DNA from: JBCBWG01 sp036804185
GTDB lineage: Bacteria > Pseudomonadota > Alphaproteobacteria > Rhizobiales > Hyphomicrobiaceae
Direction: 5' to 3'
Length of the DNA stretch: 32,547 nt
NCBI GenBank assembly: GCA_050330095.1
Contig: JBHJOC010000027.1
Location: forward strand, 1-32,547
A program made the position numbers and the translations under genes. The notes under the pieces are model-generated. The model was not told where the DNA came from. It ran no database searches and saw only the letters and a list, made by a program, of their open reading frames with translations. Below, piece after piece: positions 23,593-32,547 of this stretch (position 1 is its first letter; each line of letters opens with the position of its first letter).

Positions 23593-23768
23593 GTTCCGTC
23601 TCCGACGCTTGGTTTCCTTTGCAGCAAATGATTGACCAAGTGTCCGAGACACAGGGAACACGAGCAACTTCGAGCAACTTCGTCAGTCTCGTGTTGCTTA
23701 TGTCACTAACGCTTGGCAGGCGAGATTGTAGAAGGTCGGGGCCAAGCGTGTGTGACGCAACACTAGAG
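23593..23768 (+). repeat. Three-hairpin repeat family R1, copy B
   Basis: Second copy of the element at 15951-16123. Hairpin 1: CCGACGCTTGGT (23602-23613) with ACCAAGTGTC (23635-23644), using a G-U. Hairpin 2 is enlarged by a tandem CGAGCAACTT duplication (23661-23680). Hairpin 3: ACGCTTGGC (23709-23717) with GCCAAGCGT (23741-23749), 9 perfect pairs, extended by GTCAC (23702-23706) with GTGAC (23752-23756). It ends 65 bases before the L,D-transpeptidase start, in the same direction. Short open frames across it are not genes. Confidence 0.8.
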
Positions 23769-23832
23769 GCGCTCGTTCACTCCGAGACGGCTTGATCGTC
23801 GTGTATTCCATGTCTGCGTGGTGGGGGTTGCA

Positions 23833-25560
23833 ATGGTTGGTGCGGACAGACGGTTCACGGCCAACGACTTTACGACCTCGGCCGCTCCTCAGTCCGCCGG
23901 CGCTCAGGCTTCAGCCTTGACAGGGCTGCGCGCACGCTCCGCAGCAATCGCGCTCGCTTACGCAATCACCGCTTTCGCAGCACCCTTTTCAAGCGGTCCG
24001 GCAGCAGCAAGTGACGCGCGACAGCCGCTCATGCTCGTCGTCGACTTGGCGGCTCAACGCATGGTCGGCTACCGCGGCACAGCGACCGTTCTTTCGACGC
24101 CGATCTCGTCCGGCAAGCGTGGGCATGAAACGCCGACTGGTGTTTTCAGTATCATTCAGAAGCGCGCGCGCCACTTCTCAAACCTCTATAATGGCGCGCC
24201 AATGCCGCATATGCAGCGGCTCACATGGTCGGGGATCGCGCTTCATGGCGGGGCACTGCCCGGCTACCCGGCTTCGCATGGTTGCGTGCGCCTCCCCTAC
24301 GCCTTTGCGCGGGATTTGTTCCGGCAGACAACGATGGGAACCCGCGTGATCGTGACCCGAGGGATGCCCGTGCCGCGCCCGGTGGCGCACGCGCTCCTCT
24401 GGCAGCCGCTGCCAGAAGACAATGTCCAGCCGCAGCGCGATCCACGCGAACCAGGCGCCCCGACCGTGCGCGAAAACGTGCCCATGGCGGGTCCACCATC
24501 GCAATCCACGCGCCGCGCCAGCTACCGCGTTCGTGAGCGTATCCTCGGGGTAATGAGCGCCGAAGCGAGCGAACCGACGGGGCCCTCGGTTCCATCCGCC
24601 GGGCGTCCACCGGCGACCATGCGCGAGGTTCGCGCCCGCGATGAAGCGCGCCTTGCTGACCTTGCAGCCGATGCCGAGCGGCTCGAGGCCGAGCGCGATG
24701 AGGCTCGCGCACGCGCGAGCCAGATCGAGGCAGAACTCGTTGTGGTCGACGCCGATCTTGTCGACGCCCGCCGCAGTCTGGCGGCGCTCGAGGCCCACGA
24801 TCACACGTGGAGGCTCAAAGCAGGACACGCGTCGGCCCAGTTGCGCAAGCTGATCCTCGACCATTCGCACGCAACTCCTGGCGAACCAGAGTTCGAGGCC
24901 GCCGTTCTGCGCGAGGAAGCGCTCGACGCGGCTCTTGCCGGGGCTGCCGCAGAGATCCGCTCCGCGACCGCTGAGATCGAGAGCCTTACCCATCAGGTCC
25001 GCGAACTGGTTGGCCAGAAGGCCGGTACTGAGGTGCGGGCGGAAGTCATGCGCAGCGCCGCTGCCGAAGCGACCAAGCGCTTGTCCGATATCCTGGCTGA
25101 GCGCGAGACGATCGAGCGTTCGATCGCAAACGCGGATCGGCCTGTGCACCTGCTTGTCAGCCGCAGCACCGGCATGATTCACGTCCGTCAGGGCCACCAG
25201 GATATTTTCAAACACCCTGTCGCCATCGAACGGCCCGACGAACCGCTCGGCACACACGTTTTCAGTGTGACCGGCAATGATCGCTCGGGCCAATTGACGT
25301 GGACTGTGGTCACAGTTCCTGACGGCGCGCGTGCAGAGCCGATCACGCGGTCCTCGCAAAGCCGCAGAGCGTCACAACAGCAGACCTCGACACGTGCACC
25401 TGCAGACCCGGATGCTGCGCTCTCCCGCATCACCCTGGACGAGACGACAACCCTTCGTTTGCGGGCCGTAATCAAGCCGGGATCGTCGCTCATCGTCTCC
25501 GACCGCCCACCGAGCCGCGAAACGGGCAAGGGAACGGACTTCATCGTCCTGACCCGTTGA
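23833..25560 (+). CDS. L,D-transpeptidase (YkuD) with coiled coil and degenerate second lobe
   Basis: A 575-residue envelope protein. After an N-terminal hydrophobic segment (residues ~34-55, signal or anchor) comes a YkuD catalytic domain (~65-177): VVDLAAQRMVGYRG, SSGKRGHETPTGVF, then HGGALPGYPASHGCVRLP with His138, His149, catalytic Cys151 and Arg153. Such enzymes make 3-3 peptidoglycan cross-links or attach lipoproteins. Residues ~265-435 are a charged coiled coil. Residues ~439-500 repeat the start of a YkuD lobe (LLVSRSTGMIHVRQGHQDIFKHPVAI...LGTHVFSVTGN) but no HxxxxSHGC follows. ATG 23833 follows GGGGG; GTG 23818 is an alternative. The gene diverges from gatB with repeat R1 in its leader. 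Confidence 0.9.
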   Translation: MVGADRRFTANDFTTSAAPQSAGAQASALTGLRARSAAIALAYAITAFAAPFSSGPAAASDARQPLMLVVDLAAQRMVGYRGTATVLSTPISSGKRGHETPTGVFSIIQKRARHFSNLYNGAPMPHMQRLTWSGIALHGGALPGYPASHGCVRLPYAFARDLFRQTTMGTRVIVTRGMPVPRPVAHALLWQPLPEDNVQPQRDPREPGAPTVRENVPMAGPPSQSTRRASYRVRERILGVMSAEASEPTGPSVPSAGRPPATMREVRARDEARLADLAADAERLEAERDEARARASQIEAELVVVDADLVDARRSLAALEAHDHTWRLKAGHASAQLRKLILDHSHATPGEPEFEAAVLREEALDAALAGAAAEIRSATAEIESLTHQVRELVGQKAGTEVRAEVMRSAAAEATKRLSDILAERETIERSIANADRPVHLLVSRSTGMIHVRQGHQDIFKHPVAIERPDEPLGTHVFSVTGNDRSGQLTWTVVTVPDGARAEPITRSSQSRRASQQQTSTRAPADPDAALSRITLDETTTLRLRAVIKPGSSLIVSDRPPSRETGKGTDFIVLTR

Positions 25561-25618
25561 ACTCCGCTTTGGAGCGAGACTGGTGAAAGCGCAGCACGCG
25601 GCTGCAAACGTTCCGCAA

Positions 25619-26146
25619 TCAGACCGGTCGCAAGCCCGAGCGGAACCGCTGCCAGTTGCGCTTGTAGCTTTCAGCACCAGCCGCAATGCGCGCGATATCT
25701 GCCTCGCTGAGGCTGCGGACCACCTTGCCGGGGGTACCCACGACAAGGCTCCCGTCGGGGATCTCTTTTCCTTCCGGAACGAGAGCCCCAGCGCCGATCA
25801 AGCAATTTCTACCGATCTTTGCGCCGTTCAGAACGATGGCACCAATCCCGACCAGGCTGTGGTCCCCAATCGAACACCCGTGCAGCATGACCATGTGTCC
25901 GATCGTGCAATTCGTGCCGATCGTCATCGGAAATCCCGGATCGGTGTGCAGCACACACCCTTCCTGGATATTGCTCCCCTCGCCGATCACGATCGGTTCG
26001 TTGTCGCCCCGGATCGTGGAGTTGAACCAAACGCTGACATCGATGCCAAGGTGGACGTTGCCGATCACGGCAGCCGTGTCTGCAACCCAGGCGCGATCCG
26101 GGTCCGCGACAGTTGGGGCGATGGTGTCGAGCATGTAGAGCGGCAT
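25619..26146 (-). CDS. Gamma-carbonic-anhydrase-family hexapeptide protein
   Basis: A 175-residue left-handed beta-helix protein, built from hexapeptide repeats (IGEGSNI, IGTNCTIG, IGDHSLVGIGA, IGRNCLIGAG). The three zinc histidines of the gamma class are in place: His67 in VLHTDPG, His84 and His89 in IGHMVMLHGC, with RGDNEPI beforehand. Active trimers hydrate CO2, but many bacterial members of this group (YrdA/PaaY-like) have weak or unknown activity. I use the ATG at 26146 (MPLYMLDT), since the 20 extra residues of the longer frame do not fit the family. It runs convergent to the L,D-transpeptidase gene and may be co-transcribed with DUF3126 and cysE, 136 bases after the former. Confidence 0.9.
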   Translation of the reverse strand: MPLYMLDTIAPTVADPDRAWVADTAAVIGNVHLGIDVSVWFNSTIRGDNEPIVIGEGSNIQEGCVLHTDPGFPMTIGTNCTIGHMVMLHGCSIGDHSLVGIGAIVLNGAKIGRNCLIGAGALVPEGKEIPDGSLVVGTPGKVVRSLSEADIARIAAGAESYKRNWQRFRSGLRPV

Positions 26147-26281
26147 GCGGCAGGTCCATCTCTCGTGTGCCAAGTCCAACGTTCGAGCGGCGCAAGCGGC
26201 ACGCATCGAGATACTCAGCGCGGCGCGCTTGGCGCGTCCCGTCGCCGAGACTACTGGCGCCGCTCCAGCCAGCGCCGTCGA

Positions 26282-26506
26282 TCAATCAGCAGCCCCCTCC
26301 TCGAGGTCCACGTCGAGAATGACGAGTTGCATCTGATAGCTGACCTCGCCGTCCTCCTCTTCGCGATACAATGGCGCGATAAACTCATCTCCGATGAAAA
26401 CCTCTGCCATGTCCTTCTTCTTTGGGTGCGGTTGGACGCGGAGGGAGGGAGCATTGAAGCGCTTGCGCAGATAGGACGTGAGCGCCACCACATCGTTTTT
26501 TATCAT
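26282..26506 (-). CDS. DUF3126 family protein
   Basis: A 74-residue cytoplasmic protein. The pattern ALTSYLRKRFNAPSLRVQPHPKKKDMAEVFIGDEFIAPLYREEEDGEVSYQ followed by LDVDLEE matches the DUF3126 family as I remember it, a small alphaproteobacterial family of about 70 residues with no assigned function. It typically follows cysE, as here (cysE ends 176 bases upstream on the same strand). No catalytic or metal site is evident; it is highly charged with two short beta-like stretches. Confidence 0.85.
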   Translation of the reverse strand: MIKNDVVALTSYLRKRFNAPSLRVQPHPKKKDMAEVFIGDEFIAPLYREEEDGEVSYQMQLVILDVDLEEGAAD

Positions 26507-26682
26507 GTCGGTCTCGCGGATGTCTTCGAAAGGTCAGGTGCGACGCATGCTGAGGTTCGCGATTGCGGCTCCATGAGCTGCACAGGTCCCAAGCCGTCTC
26601 GCACGCGCGCGCGCCGCGGTCGACCAACTTTTTGCTCTGAGCTGTTGGTGACCGATCTGGATGCGGCTGCGCAGGCCGATCA

Positions 26683-27522
26683 TTATTTGCCCGAACCGGA
26701 CGCCAGTTCACCGAGCATCTGGTCCATGCTGCGCGCGGGCTCCGGGCACCCCGCAGGCCCGACGACCCGCGCCGGAACCCCCGCAACCGTCACGTTCGCC
26801 GGAACGTCCTTCAGAACGACGCTGCCTGCCGCGACACGCGAGCAATGCCCGATCGTGATGTTGCCAAGGACTTTAGCGCCAGCGCCCAACAGCACGTTGT
26901 TGCCGATCTTCGGATGCCGATCACCCGTCTCCTTGCCGGTACCACCGAGCGTTACACCTTGCAGGATGGAGACGTTGTCACCGATCACCGCCGTTTCGCC
27001 GATGACGATCCCTGTTCCATGGTCGATCATAATGCCGATGCCAATCCGCGTCGCCGGATTGATGTCGATCGCGAAAATTCGTGACGACTGGCTCTGCAGG
27101 TAGAGCGCGAAATCGCGGCGCCCCGCTTTCCAGAGCGCATGCGTTAACCTATGGGTCGCGAGCGCGTGGAACCCCTTGAAGTAAAGGAGGGGCTCGATGT
27201 AGCGCGTGCAGGCCGGGTCTCGATCGAAAACCGCGGCCAAATCGGCGCGAAACGCGGCGCCTATCTCCGGCGACCGGTCGAGCACCTCTTGAAACGTCTG
27301 GTTGATCAGGCCCGCGTCGACATCGCGATGGTCGAGGCGTTGCGCCAGGCGGTGCGTGACGGCATCCTCCAGCCGATCATGGGCGAGGATCGTCGCGAAC
27401 AGAAATCCGCCGAGGGCAGGTTCCGACCGGATCGCATCTGCCGCTTCCTGGCGTAGGGTGCTCCAGATCGGATCGAGGGTCGGCAAAGATGCGTCGCGCG
27501 CGGTTGCGAATTGTTCGGGCAT
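26683..27522 (-). CDS. cysE: Serine O-acetyltransferase
   Basis: A 279-residue enzyme making O-acetylserine from serine and acetyl-CoA, the first step of cysteine synthesis. The N-terminal helical domain (1-145) contains RDPACTRYIEPLLYFKGFHAL; the C-terminal beta-helix has MIDHGTGIVIGETAVIGDNVSILQGVTLGGTGKETGDRHPKIG. By alignment with E. coli CysE from memory, the catalytic pair is His168 with Asp153, and Asp102 and His203 are also kept. It ends with GPAGCPEPARSMDQM, the usual flexible tail used for binding cysteine synthase. GGAGG precedes the ATG. Feedback inhibition by cysteine is expected from the family. A 31-nt inverted repeat lies in its leader (27587-27617). Confidence 0.95.
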   Translation of the reverse strand: MPEQFATARDASLPTLDPIWSTLRQEAADAIRSEPALGGFLFATILAHDRLEDAVTHRLAQRLDHRDVDAGLINQTFQEVLDRSPEIGAAFRADLAAVFDRDPACTRYIEPLLYFKGFHALATHRLTHALWKAGRRDFALYLQSQSSRIFAIDINPATRIGIGIMIDHGTGIVIGETAVIGDNVSILQGVTLGGTGKETGDRHPKIGNNVLLGAGAKVLGNITIGHCSRVAAGSVVLKDVPANVTVAGVPARVVGPAGCPEPARSMDQMLGELASGSGK

Positions 27523-28057
27523 CGGAGGCCTCCGGCTGGCGCGAGACGTTGGGGCATGCGGCGTCCCGCGCGCGAATGTCAGGTTGCCAGTACGATACCC
27601 GAAGTCACGGGTACTGGACCAGTCGTCTCAGGGTCAGGCAATCCCTCGTTGGGCATGGCAGTGTCGACACAGCGAGTCCCACCGCATAAGACGAACGTAT
27701 TAAGTTATTTCAACACATTCGCGCCTGCCGTGAAGCTGCGTCTCCACCCGCGAAAAGTTATCTCGCAACGCAGCAATCGTCCGCTTGCCGATATGTAACC
27801 TCCCAGCAACATTCTCATCATCAGCAGGCGCCGGGTAACCTAACATCATGTTTCGCCGAGCTGTCTCAGCTCAGGCTGAACTGAGGGCCTTGAAAGCACC
27901 CGACAACATTCTTTATGCGCATAAGCGATGTGCGTTGTGCGCATGCCTCACCAGGGGCGATCGCGTGTTTGCGCCGCACAATCGAATGCACTTGTCGCGT
28001 GCGCAAACCGATGCTGCATAGACCGCGCGACTTGACCTTGAAGCGAGGAAACGGACC
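27523..28057. other. 535-bp intergenic region with palindromes, no large gene
   Basis: Between divergent cysE and the 27-codon gene. It contains: CCAGTAC (27587-27593) with GTACTGG (27611-27617) and inner ACCCG/CGGGT; GAGCTG/CAGCTC (27858-27872); a perfect palindrome TTATGCGCATAA (27913-27924); further TGCGCA cores at 27938-27943 and 28000-28005; and GTTTGCGC (27967-27974) with GCGCAAAC (28001-28008). Base composition is more AT-rich near 27690-27720. Open frames running in from the cysE region show no family character. Confidence 0.5.
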
Positions 28058-28141
28058 ATGACCCTAACTCAGAGTTTGATCACGTTCGCCCTCACAACCT
28101 CGTTCGTCTTTGTTACGGCAATTATCGTCGGCCTGATCTGA
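28058..28141 (+). CDS. 27-residue single-helix membrane micro-protein
   Basis: An ATG preceded by GCGAGGAAACGG (GAGGA about 10 bases upstream) opens 27 codons to TGA at 28139-28141. The peptide starts MTLTQSLITFALTT and continues as one hydrophobic helix ending IIVGLI, long enough to cross the membrane once. Very short one-helix proteins of this kind are common and mostly uncharacterised in Rhizobiales. The cluster of TGCGCA palindromes upstream suggests its own regulated promoter. It stops 31 bases before repeat R3 copy 2, which could terminate its message. Function unknown. Confidence 0.6.
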   Translation: MTLTQSLITFALTTSFVFVTAIIVGLI

Positions 28142-28171
28142 CGGACTTGAGACCTTCTGACGCCTCGCGAT

Positions 28172-28294
28172 TGGCCCGTCGCGCCAAACTCGCGACACGG
28201 CCGCGGCGTCCGATCGCGTTTGGCGCGACAAGAAGGCTACTCACGAAACCATTGTGTGACTGAGGCCTTGCTCCAGCCTCACGCAACCTGAACC
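28172..28294. repeat. Long-stem repeat family R3, copy 2
   Basis: GTCGCGCCAAAC (28178-28189) pairs with GTTTGGCGCGAC (28218-28229), 12 bp; the outer stem persists weakly as TGGCC/GGCTA with a G-U. A small hairpin TGAGGC/GCCTCA around GCTCCA follows (28260-28281). Relative to copy 1, one stem position changes from A-T to C-G, keeping the pairing. It lies between the micro-protein gene and the stop of the minus-strand membrane-protein gene, where it could end transcription from both sides. Confidence 0.78.
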
Positions 28295-28296
28295 GG

Positions 28297-28656
28297 TCAG
28301 CGCTTGATCGCATAACCGATCACCGCGCCAATCAACGGATAAAGGGTCGTGTCGATCTTGACGACCTTTGCAACCGCTTGGGGCACGTCGGGGATCAGCG
28401 TTAGGGCCGCGAAGGCAAGGGCAACGCCCAGGGCAACAGCGAGCGTCGAAGGCGTCGGCTGCGAGACGTCCTTCAGGATGTAGTGGCCAAGAAGCCCGAC
28501 AAGCCAGACCAGCAACGCGAAGATCAACGCAAATGCGAAAATCCTGAGGTCACCGAGCGGCGGCAGAAAACGTGCGATTTCCGGCATCAAGCGCCAGGCA
28601 AGCGCAACCTGAATCAGGATCAAGACAATGCGGCCGAGCATGCGGTGGTCCCCCAT
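28297..28656 (-). CDS. Small membrane protein, unknown function
   Basis: A 119-residue protein with three to four predicted membrane helices: IVLILIQVALAWRLM, IFAFALIFALLVWLVGLLGHYIL, TLAVALGVALAFAALTLI and a C-terminal LYPLIGAVIGYAIKR. The loop with DVPQAVAKVVKIDTT would be extracytoplasmic. No family is recognised. ATG 28641 (MLGRIVLI), which has GGGGGA at a better distance, is an equally good start and would remove five residues. It lies 39 bases after the methionine synthase stop on the same strand, so co-transcription is plausible but a functional tie is not shown. Confidence 0.75.
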   Translation of the reverse strand: MGDHRMLGRIVLILIQVALAWRLMPEIARFLPPLGDLRIFAFALIFALLVWLVGLLGHYILKDVSQPTPSTLAVALGVALAFAALTLIPDVPQAVAKVVKIDTTLYPLIGAVIGYAIKR

Positions 28657-28695
28657 GAAGCGGCGACCCCCAAACGCGCCGTCCGGCGTGCAGCC

Positions 28696-31419
<2,724 letters not shown>

Positions 31420-31545
31420 GCAAAGTTAGCGGCGAGGTTTGCGAACGAATGCTCGGTCGATGGGCGCTCGTTCCAGAACGTCTCCGGGCGACGAAGCCTC
31501 TGCGGGCCGGCGCTTTCCGTGAGGCAAGGGTGGCGGCAAGGGCCC

Positions 31546-32523
31546 TTAAGCTGCAACGAACGGCTCCAGTCCTGAGAGGCGCATGCGCGGTTCGAGCACC
31601 ACGGGGCTGCGTGGCGCCTTGCCGTGCGTCAGGTGTTCCAGCGCTCTGATGTGATCCGGCGTCGAGCCACAGCATCCGCCGAGAATATTGACGAGCCCAT
31701 CGTCAATCCAAGGTCCGATCTGGCGCGCCATGTCCGCTGCCGTCTCGTCATATTCACCCATGGCATTGGGAAGCCCGGCATTCGGATAAGCCGAAACGAG
31801 CGTGTCTGCGACAGCGGCAAGGTCGGCGAGGAACGGCCGCATGAGTTCGGCCCCGAGCGCGCAATTAAGCCCGATCGAAAACGGCTTCAGATGGCGCATC
31901 GAATACCAGAATGCCTCCGTCGTCTGACCCGACAGAGTGCGACCCGAGCGATCGGTAATGGTTCCAGACACCATCAACGGAATGTCGCGGCCGCTCGCCT
32001 CAATGGCCTCCATCGCCGCCATGCCAGCAGCTTTAGCGTTGAGCGTATCGAAGATTGTCTCGATGAGGATCAGGTCGACACCGCCCTCGATCAGCCCGTC
32101 GATCTGTTCTCGGTACGCGTCGCGAAGCACGTCAAACGTGACGTTGCGATAGCCTGGATTGTTGACGTCCGGCGAAATCGATGCCGTCCGATTGGTCGGG
32201 CCGACAGCACCTGCAACAAAGCGCGGATGCTCGGGGGTCTTGCGCGTCATCGAATCGGCAGCCTCCCGGGCCCTGCGCGCGGACTCAACGTTCAACTCGT
32301 GCGCCAGGGCTTCCATGCCGTAGTCCGCCATCGAGATCTTCTGGGCACTGAACGTGTTCGTCTCGATGATGTCGGCGCCCGCCTCGAGATAGGCCATGTG
32401 GATGTCGCGAATGATGTCCGGCTGGGTGATTGACAGCAGATCGTTGTTGCCGCCGACATCTTGATGCCACTCCTTGAAGCGCGCGCCGCGGTAGCCTGCC
32501 TCGTCGAGCTTGTGGCGCTGGCA
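31546..32523 (-). CDS. Homocysteine S-methyltransferase domain of split methionine synthase, 5' end disrupted or cut
   Basis: Equivalent of MetH domain 1, binding homocysteine through zinc. The ligands are present: Cys in SIGLNCALGAE and the Cys pair in LGGCCGSTPDH. Other family stretches are DIIETNTFSAQ, VAGAVGPTNRTASISPDVNNPGYRN, LIETIFDTLNAKA and MVSGTITDRSGRTLSGQT, ending in RLSGLEPF, which in single-chain MetH leads into the folate domain. Homology reads upstream of the first ATG (32397) as QRHKLDEAGYRGARFKEWHQ, but an in-frame TGA at 32524-32526 stops it where the family's DGAMGT motif should be. The window ends 21 bases later, so a frameshift, a sequence-end error or a true defect cannot be separated. 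The next gene downstream carries the remaining domains. Confidence 0.85.
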   Translation of the reverse strand, partial: CQRHKLDEAGYRGARFKEWHQDVGGNNDLLSITQPDIIRDIHMAYLEAGADIIETNTFSAQKISMADYGMEALAHELNVESARRAREAADSMTRKTPEHPRFVAGAVGPTNRTASISPDVNNPGYRNVTFDVLRDAYREQIDGLIEGGVDLILIETIFDTLNAKAAGMAAMEAIEASGRDIPLMVSGTITDRSGRTLSGQTTEAFWYSMRHLKPFSIGLNCALGAELMRPFLADLAAVADTLVSAYPNAGLPNAMGEYDETAADMARQIGPWIDDGLVNILGGCCGSTPDHIRALEHLTHGKAPRSPVVLEPRMRLSGLEPFVAA

Positions 32524-32547
32524 TCATCGCCAAAATCGAACGCGCAG

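Noticed and set aside
23583..23795. A 70-codon frame over R1 copy B
   Set aside because: The indels between R1 copies, including the 10-base duplication, are not multiples of three, so the frame is not preserved in copy A.
25583..27103. A 506-codon plus-strand open frame
   Set aside because: Antisense to gamma-carbonic anhydrase, DUF3126 and cysE, all clear families; no recognisable domain of its own.
27511..27798. A 95-codon plus-strand frame upstream of cysE
   Set aside because: Begins antisense within cysE, has no ribosome site, and crosses the inverted repeat at 27587-27617; no family pattern.

Overview
The window reads as chromosomal DNA of a GC-rich alphaproteobacterium, most likely from the order Hyphomicrobiales (Rhizobiales). 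Reasons: strong G/C bias at third codon positions, GTG and TTG starts, a cysE gene followed by a DUF3126 gene (an alphaproteobacterial pairing), a methionine synthase split into two genes, and a Wza / BY-kinase polysaccharide module next to a FecR-like secreted protein. The genus cannot be named from the sequence alone. I see no rRNA or tRNA gene, CRISPR array, prophage or recognisable transposase.

Layout. (a) 364-7000: polysaccharide export and control module. A minus-strand secreted FecR-like protein diverges from a plus-strand run: PHP-type tyrosine phosphatase, Wza-like lipoprotein, Wzz/BY-kinase, a J-domain-like protein and a membrane-anchored protein with a C-terminal jelly-roll-like region. 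These genes are tightly packed or overlapping. No glycosyltransferase lies in the window. (b) 7019-11940: a DksA/TraR zinc-finger protein and a ThDP-dependent enzyme (minus), diverging from a large exported protein with two CxxCH haem motifs and a C-terminal DUF4384-like domain. (c) 12188-15865: fold-III PLP decarboxylase (ornithine decarboxylase type), agmatinase-family ureohydrolase and an MFS transporter, a probable polyamine module. (d) 16276-20788: acyl-CoA dehydrogenase, then a polar amino-acid ABC importer (binding protein and two permeases, no ATPase gene). (e) 20874-23289 (minus): small membrane protein, VOC protein, gatB. (f) 23833-27522: L,D-transpeptidase with a degenerate second lobe, facing a minus-strand group of gamma-carbonic anhydrase, DUF3126 protein and cysE. 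(g) 28058-32523: a 27-residue membrane micro-protein, a small membrane protein and the two methionine synthase genes (minus).

The most unusual content is between the genes. Several intergenic gaps carry long, strongly folding sequences, and at least three are dispersed repeat families with two copies each: an element of about 170 bp with three consecutive hairpins (15951-16123 and 23593-23768), a 79-bp hairpin element (14-92 and 19111-19189), and an element of about 120 bp with a long stem plus a small hairpin (23364-23486 and 28172-28294). Both copies of the first family lie upstream of, and in the same orientation as, plus-strand genes. I regard it as the best candidate for an undescribed structured RNA or small mobile hairpin element. 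Single-copy long inverted repeats also occur near 763, 9180, 15891, 18040, 20815, 27587 and 27967.
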